Positions 1 through 8,398 of a DNA stretch of 64,000 bases are shown in pieces. Position numbers and translations under genes: made by a program. Numbering within the stretch: the first letter of the stretch is position 1; every line of letters starts with the position of its first letter. The notes under the pieces were generated by a model that saw nothing but the letters and a program-made list of their open reading frames with translations, was not told the DNA's origin and ran no database searches. Origin of the DNA: Rhodocaloribacter sp964552015 (GTDB lineage Bacteria > Bacteroidota > Rhodothermia > Rhodothermales > ISCAR-4553); assembly GCA_964552015.1 (NCBI GenBank), contig CAZKFR010000003.1, positions 1 through 64,000 of the forward strand, in the 5' to 3' direction.

Positions 1-37
1 CCGCCCCGGCGCGCATCGTGCCCGACACGTCGGGCAT
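1..37 (-). CDS. possible 5' end of an unidentified gene, cut by the window edge
   Basis: Fourteen bases after the stop of the cyclase-like lipoprotein gene, an ATG opens a frame that runs off the window and reads MPDVSGTMRAGA. The fragment is far too short to identify. It could be the next gene of the same minus-strand operon, or not a gene at all. Confidence 0.25.
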   Translation of the reverse strand, partial: MPDVSGTMRAGA

Positions 38-51
38 GCGGTAGGCGGTCT

Positions 52-849
52 TCAGCCTTCGGGCACGAGGGCTATGATGCGCAGCGGCCCTCCGCTGCCG
101 CCCCGGATCTTCATCGGCAGGGCGATGACGTAGGCGCCCGTCTCCGGCAGGCGGTCCAGGTGGGCCACGTTCTCGAAGGCCGGGATGTTCTCGGCAAAGA
201 GTGTCCGGTGCGTCTCGAACTGCGTCGAGGGCCCGTGGTCGATGCTGGGGGTGTCGATGCCGATGGCGTGGATGGCGCGGTTGGCGACGAGCCAGGCGGC
301 CGCCTCGGGATGCAGGCCGGGGAAGTGGAGGTCGGCCACGGCTTCGGGACCACGGGCATCGGTGCCCATGTAGCGCACGCGGTCGGGCCAGTATTGCCCG
401 AAGCCCGTGCGCAGCAGCACGATGGCACCATCGGGCAGGCGGCCGTGCCGGGCCTCCCACGCCTCGAAGTCGGCCACCGAGACCTGGTAGTCCCGGTCCG
501 CCGCGGCCCGGGCGGACACGTCCACGACGACGGCCGGCCCCATCAGGCGTTCGAGCGGGATCTCGTCCGTCGCCTGCCGCCCTTCGGCGAAGTGGACGGG
601 CGCGTCGAGGTGGGTGCCGCCGTGCTCGGCCGTGCAGAACGAATAGGCTGAATAATAATAACCGGCTTCGGTGTAACCCTCGAAGTCCGTCGTCCTGGAG
701 AAGCCGGAGGCCGTGGGCCAGTACACGGTGTTCTCGTCGAAGGCATACGTGAGGTCGACGATCTCGCCGTTCGGGAAGGCGGCGGGGGGTGGCGCCGGCG
801 CCTGGCAGGCGGCCAGCAGGAGCGGCATCGTGAGGAACAGGGTACGCAT
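52..849 (-). CDS. cyclase / kynurenine-formamidase-like lipoprotein
   Basis: This 265-residue protein belongs to the metal-dependent cyclase (kynurenine formamidase-like) family, whose members hydrolyse amide or lactone-like bonds. The defining metal-binding motif HGGTHLDAPVHF is present around residues 76-87. The later GIDTPSIDHG stretch and a conserved glutamate region near FENVAHL also fit the family. The N-terminus is a lipoprotein signal (LLLAACQ), so the enzyme is probably tethered outside the cytoplasm, whereas tryptophan-degradation formamidases are cytosolic. The gene is transcribed away from the ATP-grasp gene across a 201-base divergent spacer. The substrate cannot be told from the sequence, and no tryptophan catabolism genes are visible nearby. 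Confidence 0.85.
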   Translation of the reverse strand: MRTLFLTMPLLLAACQAPAPPPAAFPNGEIVDLTYAFDENTVYWPTASGFSRTTDFEGYTEAGYYYSAYSFCTAEHGGTHLDAPVHFAEGRQATDEIPLERLMGPAVVVDVSARAAADRDYQVSVADFEAWEARHGRLPDGAIVLLRTGFGQYWPDRVRYMGTDARGPEAVADLHFPGLHPEAAAWLVANRAIHAIGIDTPSIDHGPSTQFETHRTLFAENIPAFENVAHLDRLPETGAYVIALPMKIRGGSGGPLRIIALVPEG

Positions 850-1050
850 GGCCGTGTTGCTGAAGGGTGGGGAGGAGGCTGGATGACAGCGCGGGTTGAC
901 CTGAAAAATAAGGAGGATGCGCGAAAGACACGCGAGGCGTTGCCCGTCGAAATCCGAAAGGATTCCGGCCGGGCGTCCTGCCGGGAACGGGAACCTGCCG
1001 TAGTTTGCCGGGCCCGTGAGGGTTTTTTCGTTGATGCCGGAACCACGACG

Positions 1051-2076
1051 ATGCGCATCGGACTCATCTACGACCTGTTTGAAGACTATCCCTGGATGCC
1101 GGGCGAGGCCCCGGATGCCGACGCCGAGTATGAGCCGCCCGAGACGGTGGCCGTGCTCGCGGAGGCCGTCTCGGCCCTGGGCTATGCCCCCGTGCCGGTC
1201 GGGACGGCGTACGACCTGCTCCGCCAGCTCGACCGCCTCGAACTGGACGCCGCCGTCAACATCGCCGAGGGGGCGCGGAGCCGCAACCGCGAAGCCTACG
1301 CGCCGATCCTGCTGGAGATGGCCGGCATCCCGTTCCTCGGCTCCGACGCGCTGACGCTCTCGCTCAGCCTGGACAAGGCCTGGACGAAGGATCTGGTCGT
1401 GGCGGCCGGGGTGCCGACGCCGCCGTACCGGGTCTATGCCTCGGCGGACGAGGTCGACGCGGAGGACCTGCCCGGGCCGTTTCCGCTGTTCGTCAAGCCC
1501 CGCTACGAGGGATCGTCGAAAGGCATCACGGCCGAGAGCCGCGTCGAGACGCTGACGGCACTACGTGAACAGGTGGCGCGGGTTGTGTCGGCCTACGACC
1601 AGGAGGCGCTCGTCGAGGTGTTCGTCGCCGGCGGGGGTGAGTTCACGGTCGCCGTCGTGGGGAACGATCCGCCGGAGGCGTTGCCGGTGCTGCAGCGGGC
1701 CGTGGAGACGACCACCCGCATCGGCCTGCATGCGCTGGAACGGCGCGGCCTGCCCGCCCACGACTGGGACTACACGCTCGAAGGCACACTCTCGCCGTCG
1801 CTCGAAAAGGAACTCCAGCATCTGGCCCTCCGGGTGTACGACAAACTCCAGTGCCGCGACTTCGCCCGGCTCGACTTCCGTGTCGATGCGACGGGCCGGC
1901 CGTGGTTCCTGGAGATCAACCCGCTGCCCACCTTCGCGCCGGACGGCACCTTCGCCATCCTGGCCGAACTCATGGGGCGCACCTATCCCGACTTCCTGGC
2001 CGACGTGCTGGGCCGGGGGTTCCGCCGGCTCGGTCTGCCCCTGGCCACGCGCCGCCGGAACGGTGCCCCCCGGTGA
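1051..2076 (+). CDS. ATP-grasp ligase of the D-alanine-D-alanine ligase family
   Basis: This 341-residue protein has an ATP-grasp fold: an N-terminal domain beginning MRIGLIYDLFEDYPW, the central phosphate/ATP region with FVKPRYEGSSKGI (residues about 148-160), and the C-terminal metal-binding signature RDFARLDFRVD...FLEINPLPTF. Families of this type join a carboxylate to an amine using ATP. It resembles D-Ala-D-Ala ligases, but the N-terminal substrate region is atypical for peptidoglycan Ddl, so the substrate is unknown. The start was placed at the ATG of MRIGL, because residues further upstream in the same frame look non-coding. A lysine-2,3-aminomutase-like gene follows 74 bases downstream on the same strand, hinting at a shared amino-acid-ligating pathway. 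Confidence 0.85.
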   Translation: MRIGLIYDLFEDYPWMPGEAPDADAEYEPPETVAVLAEAVSALGYAPVPVGTAYDLLRQLDRLELDAAVNIAEGARSRNREAYAPILLEMAGIPFLGSDALTLSLSLDKAWTKDLVVAAGVPTPPYRVYASADEVDAEDLPGPFPLFVKPRYEGSSKGITAESRVETLTALREQVARVVSAYDQEALVEVFVAGGGEFTVAVVGNDPPEALPVLQRAVETTTRIGLHALERRGLPAHDWDYTLEGTLSPSLEKELQHLALRVYDKLQCRDFARLDFRVDATGRPWFLEINPLPTFAPDGTFAILAELMGRTYPDFLADVLGRGFRRLGLPLATRRRNGAPR

Positions 2077-2150
2077 CGGGTTCGGCTCCGGCATCCTCCC
2101 GATGGTTATCCGACGACCGACCACGAATCGCCACCTCATTTCATAACCTC

Positions 2151-3338
2151 GTGAAACCCGATCGACAGCACCCGCAGTGGCGCGACTGGCGCTGGCAGAT
2201 GCAGCACCGCATCCACGACGAGGCGGCGCTGCGGCAGTACATCAACCCCGTGCCGGACGAACGGGCCGCCATCGAGGCGACCCGGGACGTCTTCCGGTGG
2301 AACATCACGCCGTACTATGCGGCGCTCATGGATCCGGACGACCCGAACTGCCCGATCCGGCGGCAGATGGTGCCGCGCATGAGCGAGCTGGCCCCGGATC
2401 TCGTCGGCGTCGTCGATCCGCTCGAGGAGGTGGCCCATTCGCCCGTCAAGAACCTGATCCACAATTACCGGGACCGGGTGGCCTTCTGCGTCACGGCCGA
2501 GTGCGCCATTTATTGCCGGTACTGCCTCCGCAAGCGTATGGTGGGCGACGCCGGGTACATGATGCGCCGGGCCGAACACCGGGCCGCCATCGACTATATC
2601 GCCGCCCATCCCGAGATCCGCGACGTCCTGCTGACGGGCGGCGACCCGCTCACGTTCAACGATGCCCACCTGGACGAACTGCTCGGGGCGATCCGGGCCA
2701 TCCCGCACGTCGAGATCGTGCGGCTGGGTACGCGGCTCCCGGTGACGCTGCCCTACCGCATCACGCCGTCGCTCTGCGCCGTGCTCGAGAAGCACCATCC
2801 GGTGTGGGTCAACACGCACTTCAACCATCCGAAGGAACTCACGGACGAGGCGGCCGAAGCCATCGACCGGCTGCTCCGGGCCGGCGTGCCGGTCGGCAAC
2901 CAGACGGTCCTTCTGCGTGGTATCAACGACGACGCGGACACGATGAAGGCGCTGTGCGAGGGGCTCGTCCGGATGCGGGTGCGGCCGTATTACCTCTATC
3001 AGGCCCAGCTCATCGGCGGGACGGCCCACTTCCGTACGTCCATCGAGCGGGGCATGGCGATCATGGAGGCGCTGCGGGGGCGCACGACCGGCTTTGCCAT
3101 CCCGACGTACGTCCTCGATACGCCGTTCGGGAAGGTGCCGCTCAACGGGTCGTACGTGCTCGGACGGGCAGGGGACCACGTCGTCATGCGGACGCCGCGG
3201 GGGACGCTCTGGGCCGAGCCCAACCCGCTCGTACCGGGCGAGGACCCCGGCCTGACGCTCCCGGCCGTCGACCTGCCTGACGGCATCGCGACGATCCCGA
3301 CCGATGCGCCCACGTTCGTGCCGGGCGCGGAAGCCTGA
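2151..3338 (+). CDS. KamA family radical SAM protein (lysine 2,3-aminomutase-like)
   Basis: This is a radical SAM, PLP-dependent aminomutase of the lysine 2,3-aminomutase / EpmB family. The iron-sulfur motif CxxxCxxC is visible as ECAIYCRYC (Cys118, 122 and 125 from the chosen start). The TGGDPL motif for SAM binding follows. Near the C-terminus, LDTPFGKVPLNGSYV carries the lysine expected to hold PLP. Its 395 residues match lysine 2,3-aminomutases, which are somewhat longer than EpmB. A GTG at 2151 is taken as the start because the conserved WRDWRWQMQHR segment lies just after it and no suitable ATG precedes it. Lysine is the most likely substrate, giving beta-lysine, but glutamate 2,3-aminomutase cannot be ruled out. 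No AblB-like acetyltransferase is adjacent. Confidence 0.88.
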   Translation: MKPDRQHPQWRDWRWQMQHRIHDEAALRQYINPVPDERAAIEATRDVFRWNITPYYAALMDPDDPNCPIRRQMVPRMSELAPDLVGVVDPLEEVAHSPVKNLIHNYRDRVAFCVTAECAIYCRYCLRKRMVGDAGYMMRRAEHRAAIDYIAAHPEIRDVLLTGGDPLTFNDAHLDELLGAIRAIPHVEIVRLGTRLPVTLPYRITPSLCAVLEKHHPVWVNTHFNHPKELTDEAAEAIDRLLRAGVPVGNQTVLLRGINDDADTMKALCEGLVRMRVRPYYLYQAQLIGGTAHFRTSIERGMAIMEALRGRTTGFAIPTYVLDTPFGKVPLNGSYVLGRAGDHVVMRTPRGTLWAEPNPLVPGEDPGLTLPAVDLPDGIATIPTDAPTFVPGAEA

Positions 3339-3365
3339 CCCTCCGTTGATGCACCGCCTCACGCC

Positions 3366-4319
3366 ATGATACACCTGTCCGACTTTCCCGATCTCCGTCC
3401 CGACGTGTTTCCCGAGGAGGCGTTCGTGCTCGACTGCCGGGGCCTGCGGCTGGACTGCCGGCCGGGCCTGCCCCAGGGCGCGCACGTCATGGGCATCCTG
3501 AACGTCACGCCGGATTCCTTCTCGGATGGCGGGCGGTACATGGACGTGGAGGCGGCCGTCCGGCGGGCCGTCGAGATGGTGGCGGAGGGGGCGGCGATCA
3601 TCGACGTGGGCGGCGCCTCGTCCCGCCCGCGCGGGGCCGTCTACGGCGAGGGGGCGCGGCCGCTGACGCCGGAGGAGGAGACGGAGCGCGTAGTGCCCGT
3701 CATCGCGGCGCTGCGGGAGCGGTTGCCGGGGGTGATCCTGTCGGTGGACACGTACCAGCCGGCGGTGGCGCGGGCGGCGCTGGAGGCCGGCGCCCACCTC
3801 GTCAACGACATCACGGGGCTCCGGTACGATCCCGAGATGGCCCGGGTGGCGGCGGCCTTCGGCGCTCCGCTCGTGGTCATGCATTCCATCGGGCGGCCGG
3901 GCGACATGCCGCACGCCCGGGCGTACGACGACGTGGTCGCCGACGTGACGGCCGCGCTCCGGGCCTCGGTGGCCCGGGCCGAGGCGGCCGGCGTGCGCCA
4001 CGTCGTGACCGACCCCGGCTTCGGGTTCGGCAAGACGCCGGTGGAGAACCTGCGCCTTCTGGCGGCGACGGATCGCCTGCTGGCCCTCGGCCGGCCCGTG
4101 CTCGTGGGCCTCTCCCGCAAGAGCACCATCGGCGTCGTGCTGGGGACGAAGGACGCGCCGGCGCCGGTCATGGAGCGTCTCTATGGCACCCTCGGGGCGA
4201 CGGCCGTGGCCGTGCTCCGGGGGGCCACCCTCGTCCGTACGCACGACGTCCGCCCGACGGTCGAGATGCTGCGCGGCCTCGCCGCCGCCGCCGGATGGTA
4301 CCATCCCGGCCGATCCTGA
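3366..4319 (+). CDS. folP: dihydropteroate synthase
   Basis: FolP condenses 6-hydroxymethyl-7,8-dihydropterin diphosphate with p-aminobenzoate to make dihydropteroate in folate synthesis. The family signatures are clear: MGILNVTPDSFSDGG near residue 42, DVGGASSRP near residue 80, and SRKSTIG towards the C-terminus. The protein has 317 residues, slightly longer than the E. coli enzyme because of an N-terminal extension of about 38 residues. The ATG lies 27 bases after the aminomutase stop. The diadenylate cyclase gene follows after about 97 bases on the same strand, a pairing common in Bacteroidota-like genomes. Confidence 0.96.
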   Translation: MIHLSDFPDLRPDVFPEEAFVLDCRGLRLDCRPGLPQGAHVMGILNVTPDSFSDGGRYMDVEAAVRRAVEMVAEGAAIIDVGGASSRPRGAVYGEGARPLTPEEETERVVPVIAALRERLPGVILSVDTYQPAVARAALEAGAHLVNDITGLRYDPEMARVAAAFGAPLVVMHSIGRPGDMPHARAYDDVVADVTAALRASVARAEAAGVRHVVTDPGFGFGKTPVENLRLLAATDRLLALGRPVLVGLSRKSTIGVVLGTKDAPAPVMERLYGTLGATAVAVLRGATLVRTHDVRPTVEMLRGLAAAAGWYHPGRS

Positions 4320-4416
4320 CCCGTGCGCACGGCAGGACGAACGCGAGACTCGATCCCTCCGCATGCATGCCGTATCTTGCCGCGTCCGTATTCCGCGACC
4401 TCTGACGTAATCCGCC

Positions 4417-5256
4417 TTGACGGTCATCCCCTGGGTCATACCGATTCGCCTCGTCGATCTGTTCGAGATCGGTCTGGTGGCCTATCTCCTGTACAAGCTG
4501 TACCTGCTCATGCGCGGCACCATCGCCGTGCAGATCTTTTTCGGTATTCTGGCCCTGTACCTGATCCAGGTGCTGGTGACGGCGGCGAACATGACGATCC
4601 TGCGGGCGCTCTTCGACGCCATCAACGACGTGTTCGTGCTGGCGTTGATCATCCTGTTCCAGCCCGAGATCCGGCGGGTGCTGTTGCTCTTGGGGCGCAA
4701 CCCGTTGATCCGGCGTTTCGTGCGCTCGCCGGCCCGGGAGACGGTCGTCAACGAGGTGGTGGCTGCCGCCAGCGAGATGAGCAAGCAACGCATCGGCGCG
4801 CTGATCGCGTTCGAGCGGACGACCGGCCTGCGCAGTTACATCGAGACGGGGCAGGTGCTACAGGCCCAGGTGTCGCGCGACCTGCTCATCACCATCTTTT
4901 TCGGGCGCAACCCGCTGCATGACGGTGCGGTCATCATCCGGGATCAGCGCATCGAGGCGGCCCGCTGTATCCTGCCCGTTTCGACGAGCATGAACCTGAG
5001 CCCGCACCTGGGCCTGCGGCATCGCGCAGCCGTTGGCCTGACCGAGCAGACCGACGCCTTCGTGGTGGTCGTCTCCGAGGAGACGGGCGCCATTTCGGTG
5101 GCGGAAAACGGTGTGTTGACCCAGCATGTGCCGGTGAGCGATCTGCGTTCGTATCTTACCCGGGCGCTCTCTCCCCAGGCCCCGGCGGAGACGGAGGCGG
5201 TCGGCACGGCCGAATCCGCGCCGCGCTCCGCGCCGGGGGCCCTTCCTCTGTTCTGA
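4417..5256 (+). CDS. cdaA: diadenylate cyclase CdaA
   Basis: CdaA makes the second messenger c-di-AMP from two ATP. The 279-residue protein has three hydrophobic segments in the first 90 residues, placing the catalytic DAC domain on the inner face of the membrane. The DAC domain carries the diagnostic DGA (residues 169-171) and RHR (201-203) motifs. The start is a TTG, since no ATG precedes the first membrane segment. An Ala/Pro-rich tail of about 30 residues at the C-terminus is probably disordered. The gene lies between folP and pcm, and no CdaR regulator is visible next to it. Confidence 0.93.
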   Translation: MTVIPWVIPIRLVDLFEIGLVAYLLYKLYLLMRGTIAVQIFFGILALYLIQVLVTAANMTILRALFDAINDVFVLALIILFQPEIRRVLLLLGRNPLIRRFVRSPARETVVNEVVAAASEMSKQRIGALIAFERTTGLRSYIETGQVLQAQVSRDLLITIFFGRNPLHDGAVIIRDQRIEAARCILPVSTSMNLSPHLGLRHRAAVGLTEQTDAFVVVVSEETGAISVAENGVLTQHVPVSDLRSYLTRALSPQAPAETEAVGTAESAPRSAPGALPLF

Positions 5257-5269
5257 ACCGAAATGGCCG

Positions 5270-5944
5270 ATGGATTCCTTCGCACCGAACGCGGACGACT
5301 GGCAGTACCGCCGCCGCCGGGCACGGCTGGTCGAGGCGCTGCGGGTCAAAGGCATCGACGATGAGCGGGTGCTGGCGGCCATCGAGCGGGTCCCGCGGCA
5401 CCTGTTCGTCGACCCCGGCCTGGCGAGCCGCGCCTACAGCGACGAGGCGCTCCCGATCGGGTTCGGGCAGACCATCTCGCAGCCCTTCACCGTGGCCTAT
5501 CAGACGATGCTGCTGGACGTGCGGCCGGGCGACCGCATCCTCGAAGTGGGTACCGGCAGCGGCTACCAGGCCGCCGTCCTGTGCGAACTCGGCGCCGAGG
5601 TCTATTCCATCGAACGCATCCGGCCCCTGCTCGAACGGACGCGGGCGTTGCTCAAGAGCCTGGGCTACCGCGTCACGACCCGGCTGGGCGATGGCAGCCT
5701 GGGCTGGCCCGCCTTTGCGCCGTACGACGGCATCATCGTGACGGCCGGTGCCCGCGAGATCCCCGAAGCCCTGCTGCAGCAACTCCGCACCCCCGACGAG
5801 ACGCACCGGGGTGGGCGCCTCGTCATCCCCATCGGCGACGAGCGGGGGCAGACGATGAACCTGATCATCCGGCGGGGCGAAGACGACTTCGAGCGCCGTG
5901 AGATGGACGGGTTCCGTTTCGTGCCGCTCATCCGGGAAGAGTGA
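5270..5944 (+). CDS. pcm: protein-L-isoaspartate O-methyltransferase
   Basis: Pcm repairs aged proteins by methylating isoaspartyl residues with S-adenosylmethionine. The SAM-binding motif LEVGTGSGYQAAVL lies at residues 91-104. It is preceded by the family-specific GFGQTISQPFTVAYQ segment, and the C-terminal region GGRLVIPIGD is also typical. Length (224 residues) is normal. The gene starts 13 bases after cdaA, so the two are probably co-transcribed. It converges on the microcompartment vertex genes on the opposite strand. Confidence 0.95.
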   Translation: MDSFAPNADDWQYRRRRARLVEALRVKGIDDERVLAAIERVPRHLFVDPGLASRAYSDEALPIGFGQTISQPFTVAYQTMLLDVRPGDRILEVGTGSGYQAAVLCELGAEVYSIERIRPLLERTRALLKSLGYRVTTRLGDGSLGWPAFAPYDGIIVTAGAREIPEALLQQLRTPDETHRGGRLVIPIGDERGQTMNLIIRRGEDDFERREMDGFRFVPLIREE

Positions 5945-6012
5945 GCCTCTCTCCGGGATGGCCGCCTCCGGGGACCGATGGATCGTGCGAAGGGAATGGC
6001 ACCGTGCGGTCC

Positions 6013-6318
6013 TCAGCCGGACGACGACGCCGTGGGGGCCTGCCACGTCCAGCCCAGCCGGTCGATGCGCTCGACGACGCCGACGATGGTAGCGTCGGTC
6101 GGTGTCAGGTCGGGGTGGAACGGGATGGCGGCTTCGCTCGAGGTCACATAGATCACCACGTCGCCGGGGCCGGCATCCACCGTGTCGAGCATGACGATGG
6201 GGCGGCCAACGGGCTCGCCGCCGAAGGTGAGGGGCTGGGCAAAGAGCATCCGACGCCCTTCCAGCGAAGCATATTTGCGCGTGGCCCAGACCGAGCCGAT
6301 GACACGGGCCAGGTTCAT
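6013..6318 (-). CDS. EutN/CcmL family microcompartment vertex protein, divergent copy
   Basis: This 101-residue protein belongs to the EutN/CcmL/PduN (BMC-P) family, whose pentamers cap the vertices of bacterial microcompartments. The characteristic start VIGSVWATRKYASLEG and the core IVMLDTVDAGPGDVVIYV are present. The usual GAGxGE turn has become DAGPGD, so this copy is more divergent than its neighbour. A Ser/Thr/Ala-rich tail follows. Its start codon overlaps the stop of the upstream vertex gene by four bases, indicating translational coupling. No hexameric BMC-H shell gene or encapsulated enzyme is visible in this window, so it may act in a non-shell complex or with shell genes elsewhere. 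Confidence 0.87.
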   Translation of the reverse strand: MNLARVIGSVWATRKYASLEGRRMLFAQPLTFGGEPVGRPIVMLDTVDAGPGDVVIYVTSSEAAIPFHPDLTPTDATIVGVVERIDRLGWTWQAPTASSSG

Positions 6319-6626
6319 GACGGCACGGGTTCGGGCTGCTGCGCGAGCGCGCCGGCCTGCAGCGGTACGTCGAGTTTGTCCACGATGGCCGTGATGACGG
6401 CATCGACGGGCTTGTTGCGTGTCAACTCGGTCTGCCGGGCACTCGAACCGGTGGCGAACAGGACGATCTCACCCACACCGGCTCCGACGCTATCCACCGC
6501 TACGACGAAGTTGTCCTTGAGGCGGTAGTCGAGGTCGACTTCCTGCACGATTTGCAGCTTCATACCGACGAGCTGCTCGTCCTTACGGGTGGCCCAGACG
6601 GTACCGACGACTTTTCCGAGAGTCAT
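6315..6626 (-). CDS. EutN/CcmL family microcompartment vertex protein, canonical copy
   Basis: This 103-residue protein is a clear EutN/CcmL family member (BMC-P pentamer). It opens with VVGTVWATRKDEQLVGMKLQ and contains the conserved AVDSVGAGVGEIVLFATGSSAR, followed by the PVDAVITAIVD strand. These match carboxysome CcmL and EutN closely. A short Gln/Pro-rich tail ends the protein. It lies 36 bases downstream of the membrane GAF/degenerate-GGDEF gene and overlaps the second vertex gene, so the three probably form one operon. The role in this organism is unknown. Confidence 0.92.
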   Translation of the reverse strand: MTLGKVVGTVWATRKDEQLVGMKLQIVQEVDLDYRLKDNFVVAVDSVGAGVGEIVLFATGSSARQTELTRNKPVDAVITAIVDKLDVPLQAGALAQQPEPVPS

Positions 6627-6662
6627 AGACGTGGTTGCTGGCGTGCGGAATGGACAGAGAAA

Positions 6663-8131
6663 TTACGACTCGATGATGGTGCACTTGCCGGTTTCGTAGG
6701 CTTCGTAGAGGGCCGCCGTGGCTTCCTGCTTGAAATCGTCGGCCGTCTGGTGGCGCTCTTGCAGCAGGGCAACCCCCACGTAGATGTCGCCGTCGAAGCC
6801 GGCGCCGTCGAGGCTGTTTTTCAGGCCCAGGGCCCACGCTTCGACGTCGTCGAGGGGTTCGCGGTAGAACAGGCCGTACATGAGTTCGCCGAACCGCTCG
6901 ATCCGCGCCGTGGGGACGATCTCGTGCAGGTGGCCTTTGAGGTCGGCTTCGGTGCGTGCGATGACCTCGGGGGAGGCGTCGCGCAGGGGGTCGTGGCCTT
7001 CGAGGTAGACCAGCGCCAGGGCCAGCGGGTGACGGCGTGTGCGGGCGCGCGTCATCTCTTCGGCGATGATTTCCCGGCGCGGGCGCGGCGTGTCCTGTTG
7101 GGGGGGCGGGATGTCGACCGGGGCCCGCTCGGTGCCCAGCAGCGTGCCCAGCAGGCGGGCGCCCTGGGCGAGCAAGACCTGAGCGCGCGGGGACTCGAAG
7201 ACCTGGTCGTCCATGGCATCGGCCAGCAGGAACAGGTCGGTGCTCTCGAGCGCGAGGGGGGCCAGGGCCACGCGCCGCACCGCGATGGGCTCGCGGTAGT
7301 ACCCCAGGCTCTTGGCCGGCAGGTCGTTTTCATGGACCCGCCGCACCCAGACCGGCGCATGGCCGGCGGGCAGAAGGGACGTACGGCTCGAGAAGCGGCC
7401 GGGACTCCGCGCATACCCGTTCTGGCTGACGATGCCCAGGATGTGATAGCGCAGGGCGATTTCTTCCTGGCGCATCAGGCAGACCGTGGTGGCGCCGATC
7501 GCTGCCCGAAGCGCCTGAAGCACCGGCAGGATGGCATCTTCGTCGTAGCCCTCGGCGACCGCCGCCACGGCGACGAACCGGGCCGGGTTTCTGGCCTTGA
7601 CCTCGATCAGCATATCCTCATCCTCGTCGTCGGGGGGGGGCGTTTCCGGTACGGCTTCCTGCACGGGGAGGGGCGCTTCGTCCTTCCGGGCCTCCGAAGC
7701 AGGGGCTTCCGCCTCAGGGGCGTTTGCTTNNNNNNNNNNNNNNNNNNNNNNNNNNNNNNNNNNNNNNNNNNNNNNNNNNNNNNNNNNNNNNNNNNNNNNN
7801 NNNNNNNNNNNNNNNNNNNNNNNNNNNNNGGGGCGTTTGCTTTTACGTCGGGGGCGTTTGCTCCGGTCGGGGCCACGGCCGGTGGGCGGTTCGAAGAACC
7901 TTCCCGGGGCCGGATTTCCAGGATGCCCAGCTCTTTCAACTCATCCCGGGTTGCGGTCGTCGACACGTAGGGCACCTGGGCCTGGCGATGACGCCGTCGC
8001 AGGTAGGCCACCAGCGCCGCCAGCGCCATCACCACGAGGACGCCGGCGATGACGAACAGGAGGGGCTGCTTCAGGACGACGGCCAGAACGGCGGCCACGA
8101 GGGCCAGCACAAACAGGAGGGCTCGGATCAT
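6663..8131 (-). CDS. membrane-anchored GAF plus degenerate GGDEF protein, interrupted by an assembly gap
   Basis: The N-terminal part (from 8131) has two hydrophobic segments in the first 45 residues, then a charged stretch and an Ala/Asn/Pro-rich linker with a 7-residue repeat (ANAPDVK-like). The linker contains the run of Ns. On the far side of the gap the same kind of linker resumes in open frame and leads into a GAF-like domain, then a C-terminal domain with a GGDEF-type layout. In that domain the GGDEF signature is replaced by RFGELMYGLF, so diguanylate cyclase activity is unlikely. The two sides are in different frames only because 100 N is a placeholder length. I treat them as one gene, leading the vertex-protein operon. 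It may act as a membrane signalling or scaffold partner. Confidence 0.72.
7717..7862. repeat. 21-base tandem repeat coding an ANAPDVK-type linker
   Basis: Copies of GGGGCGTTTGCT occur at 7717, 7830 and 7851, the last two spaced exactly 21 bases apart. Read on the minus strand, each 21-base unit encodes seven residues of an Ala-Asn-Ala-Pro linker. The number of units inside the gap is not known. Confidence 0.75.
7730..7829. other. assembly gap of 100 N
   Basis: Exactly 100 undetermined bases. The same 13-mer GGGGCGTTTGCTT ends just before the gap (7717-7729) and begins just after it (7830-7842), with another near-copy 21 bases further on (7851-7862). The gap therefore lies in a coding tandem repeat that the assembler could not resolve, and its true length is unknown. 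Confidence 0.95.
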
Positions 8132-8398
8132 AGAGGAGGGTACCAGAGGCCGTGGACAACGCGCTGTATCCTTCTGAATCTACCAGCACACGGCGCGAAA
8201 GTCAATTAAATCGCCCTTCCGAGACGGTTTTGAGAACATTTCAGGATGAAACGAGCGTGTTCCGTTCCTCGGGGCAGGAACTTTTGTTGCTGCCGGGAAA
8301 ACATGGTAGCCGTGCCGTACGCCGGAATCCGTGCGTAGGGTCTCCGTCGCGGCCCTCGCGTGACACGGTTTACCCTACATTTCATGCCGGAGAAGAGA

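Noticed and set aside
2136..4439. Long minus-strand open frame
   Set aside because: It covers KamA and FolP on the opposite strand. No domain is recognisable and the composition is biased towards Arg, Gly and His.
6013..6626. Interpretation as part of a carboxysome or ethanolamine-utilisation locus
   Set aside because: No RuBisCO, carbonic anhydrase, eut/pdu enzymes or BMC-H shell genes are visible in the window, so only the vertex family can be named.
7607..7664. Two separate overlapping genes at the assembly gap
   Set aside because: The linker composition is the same on both sides and the frame shift depends on an arbitrary 100 N length, so one gene is the simpler reading.
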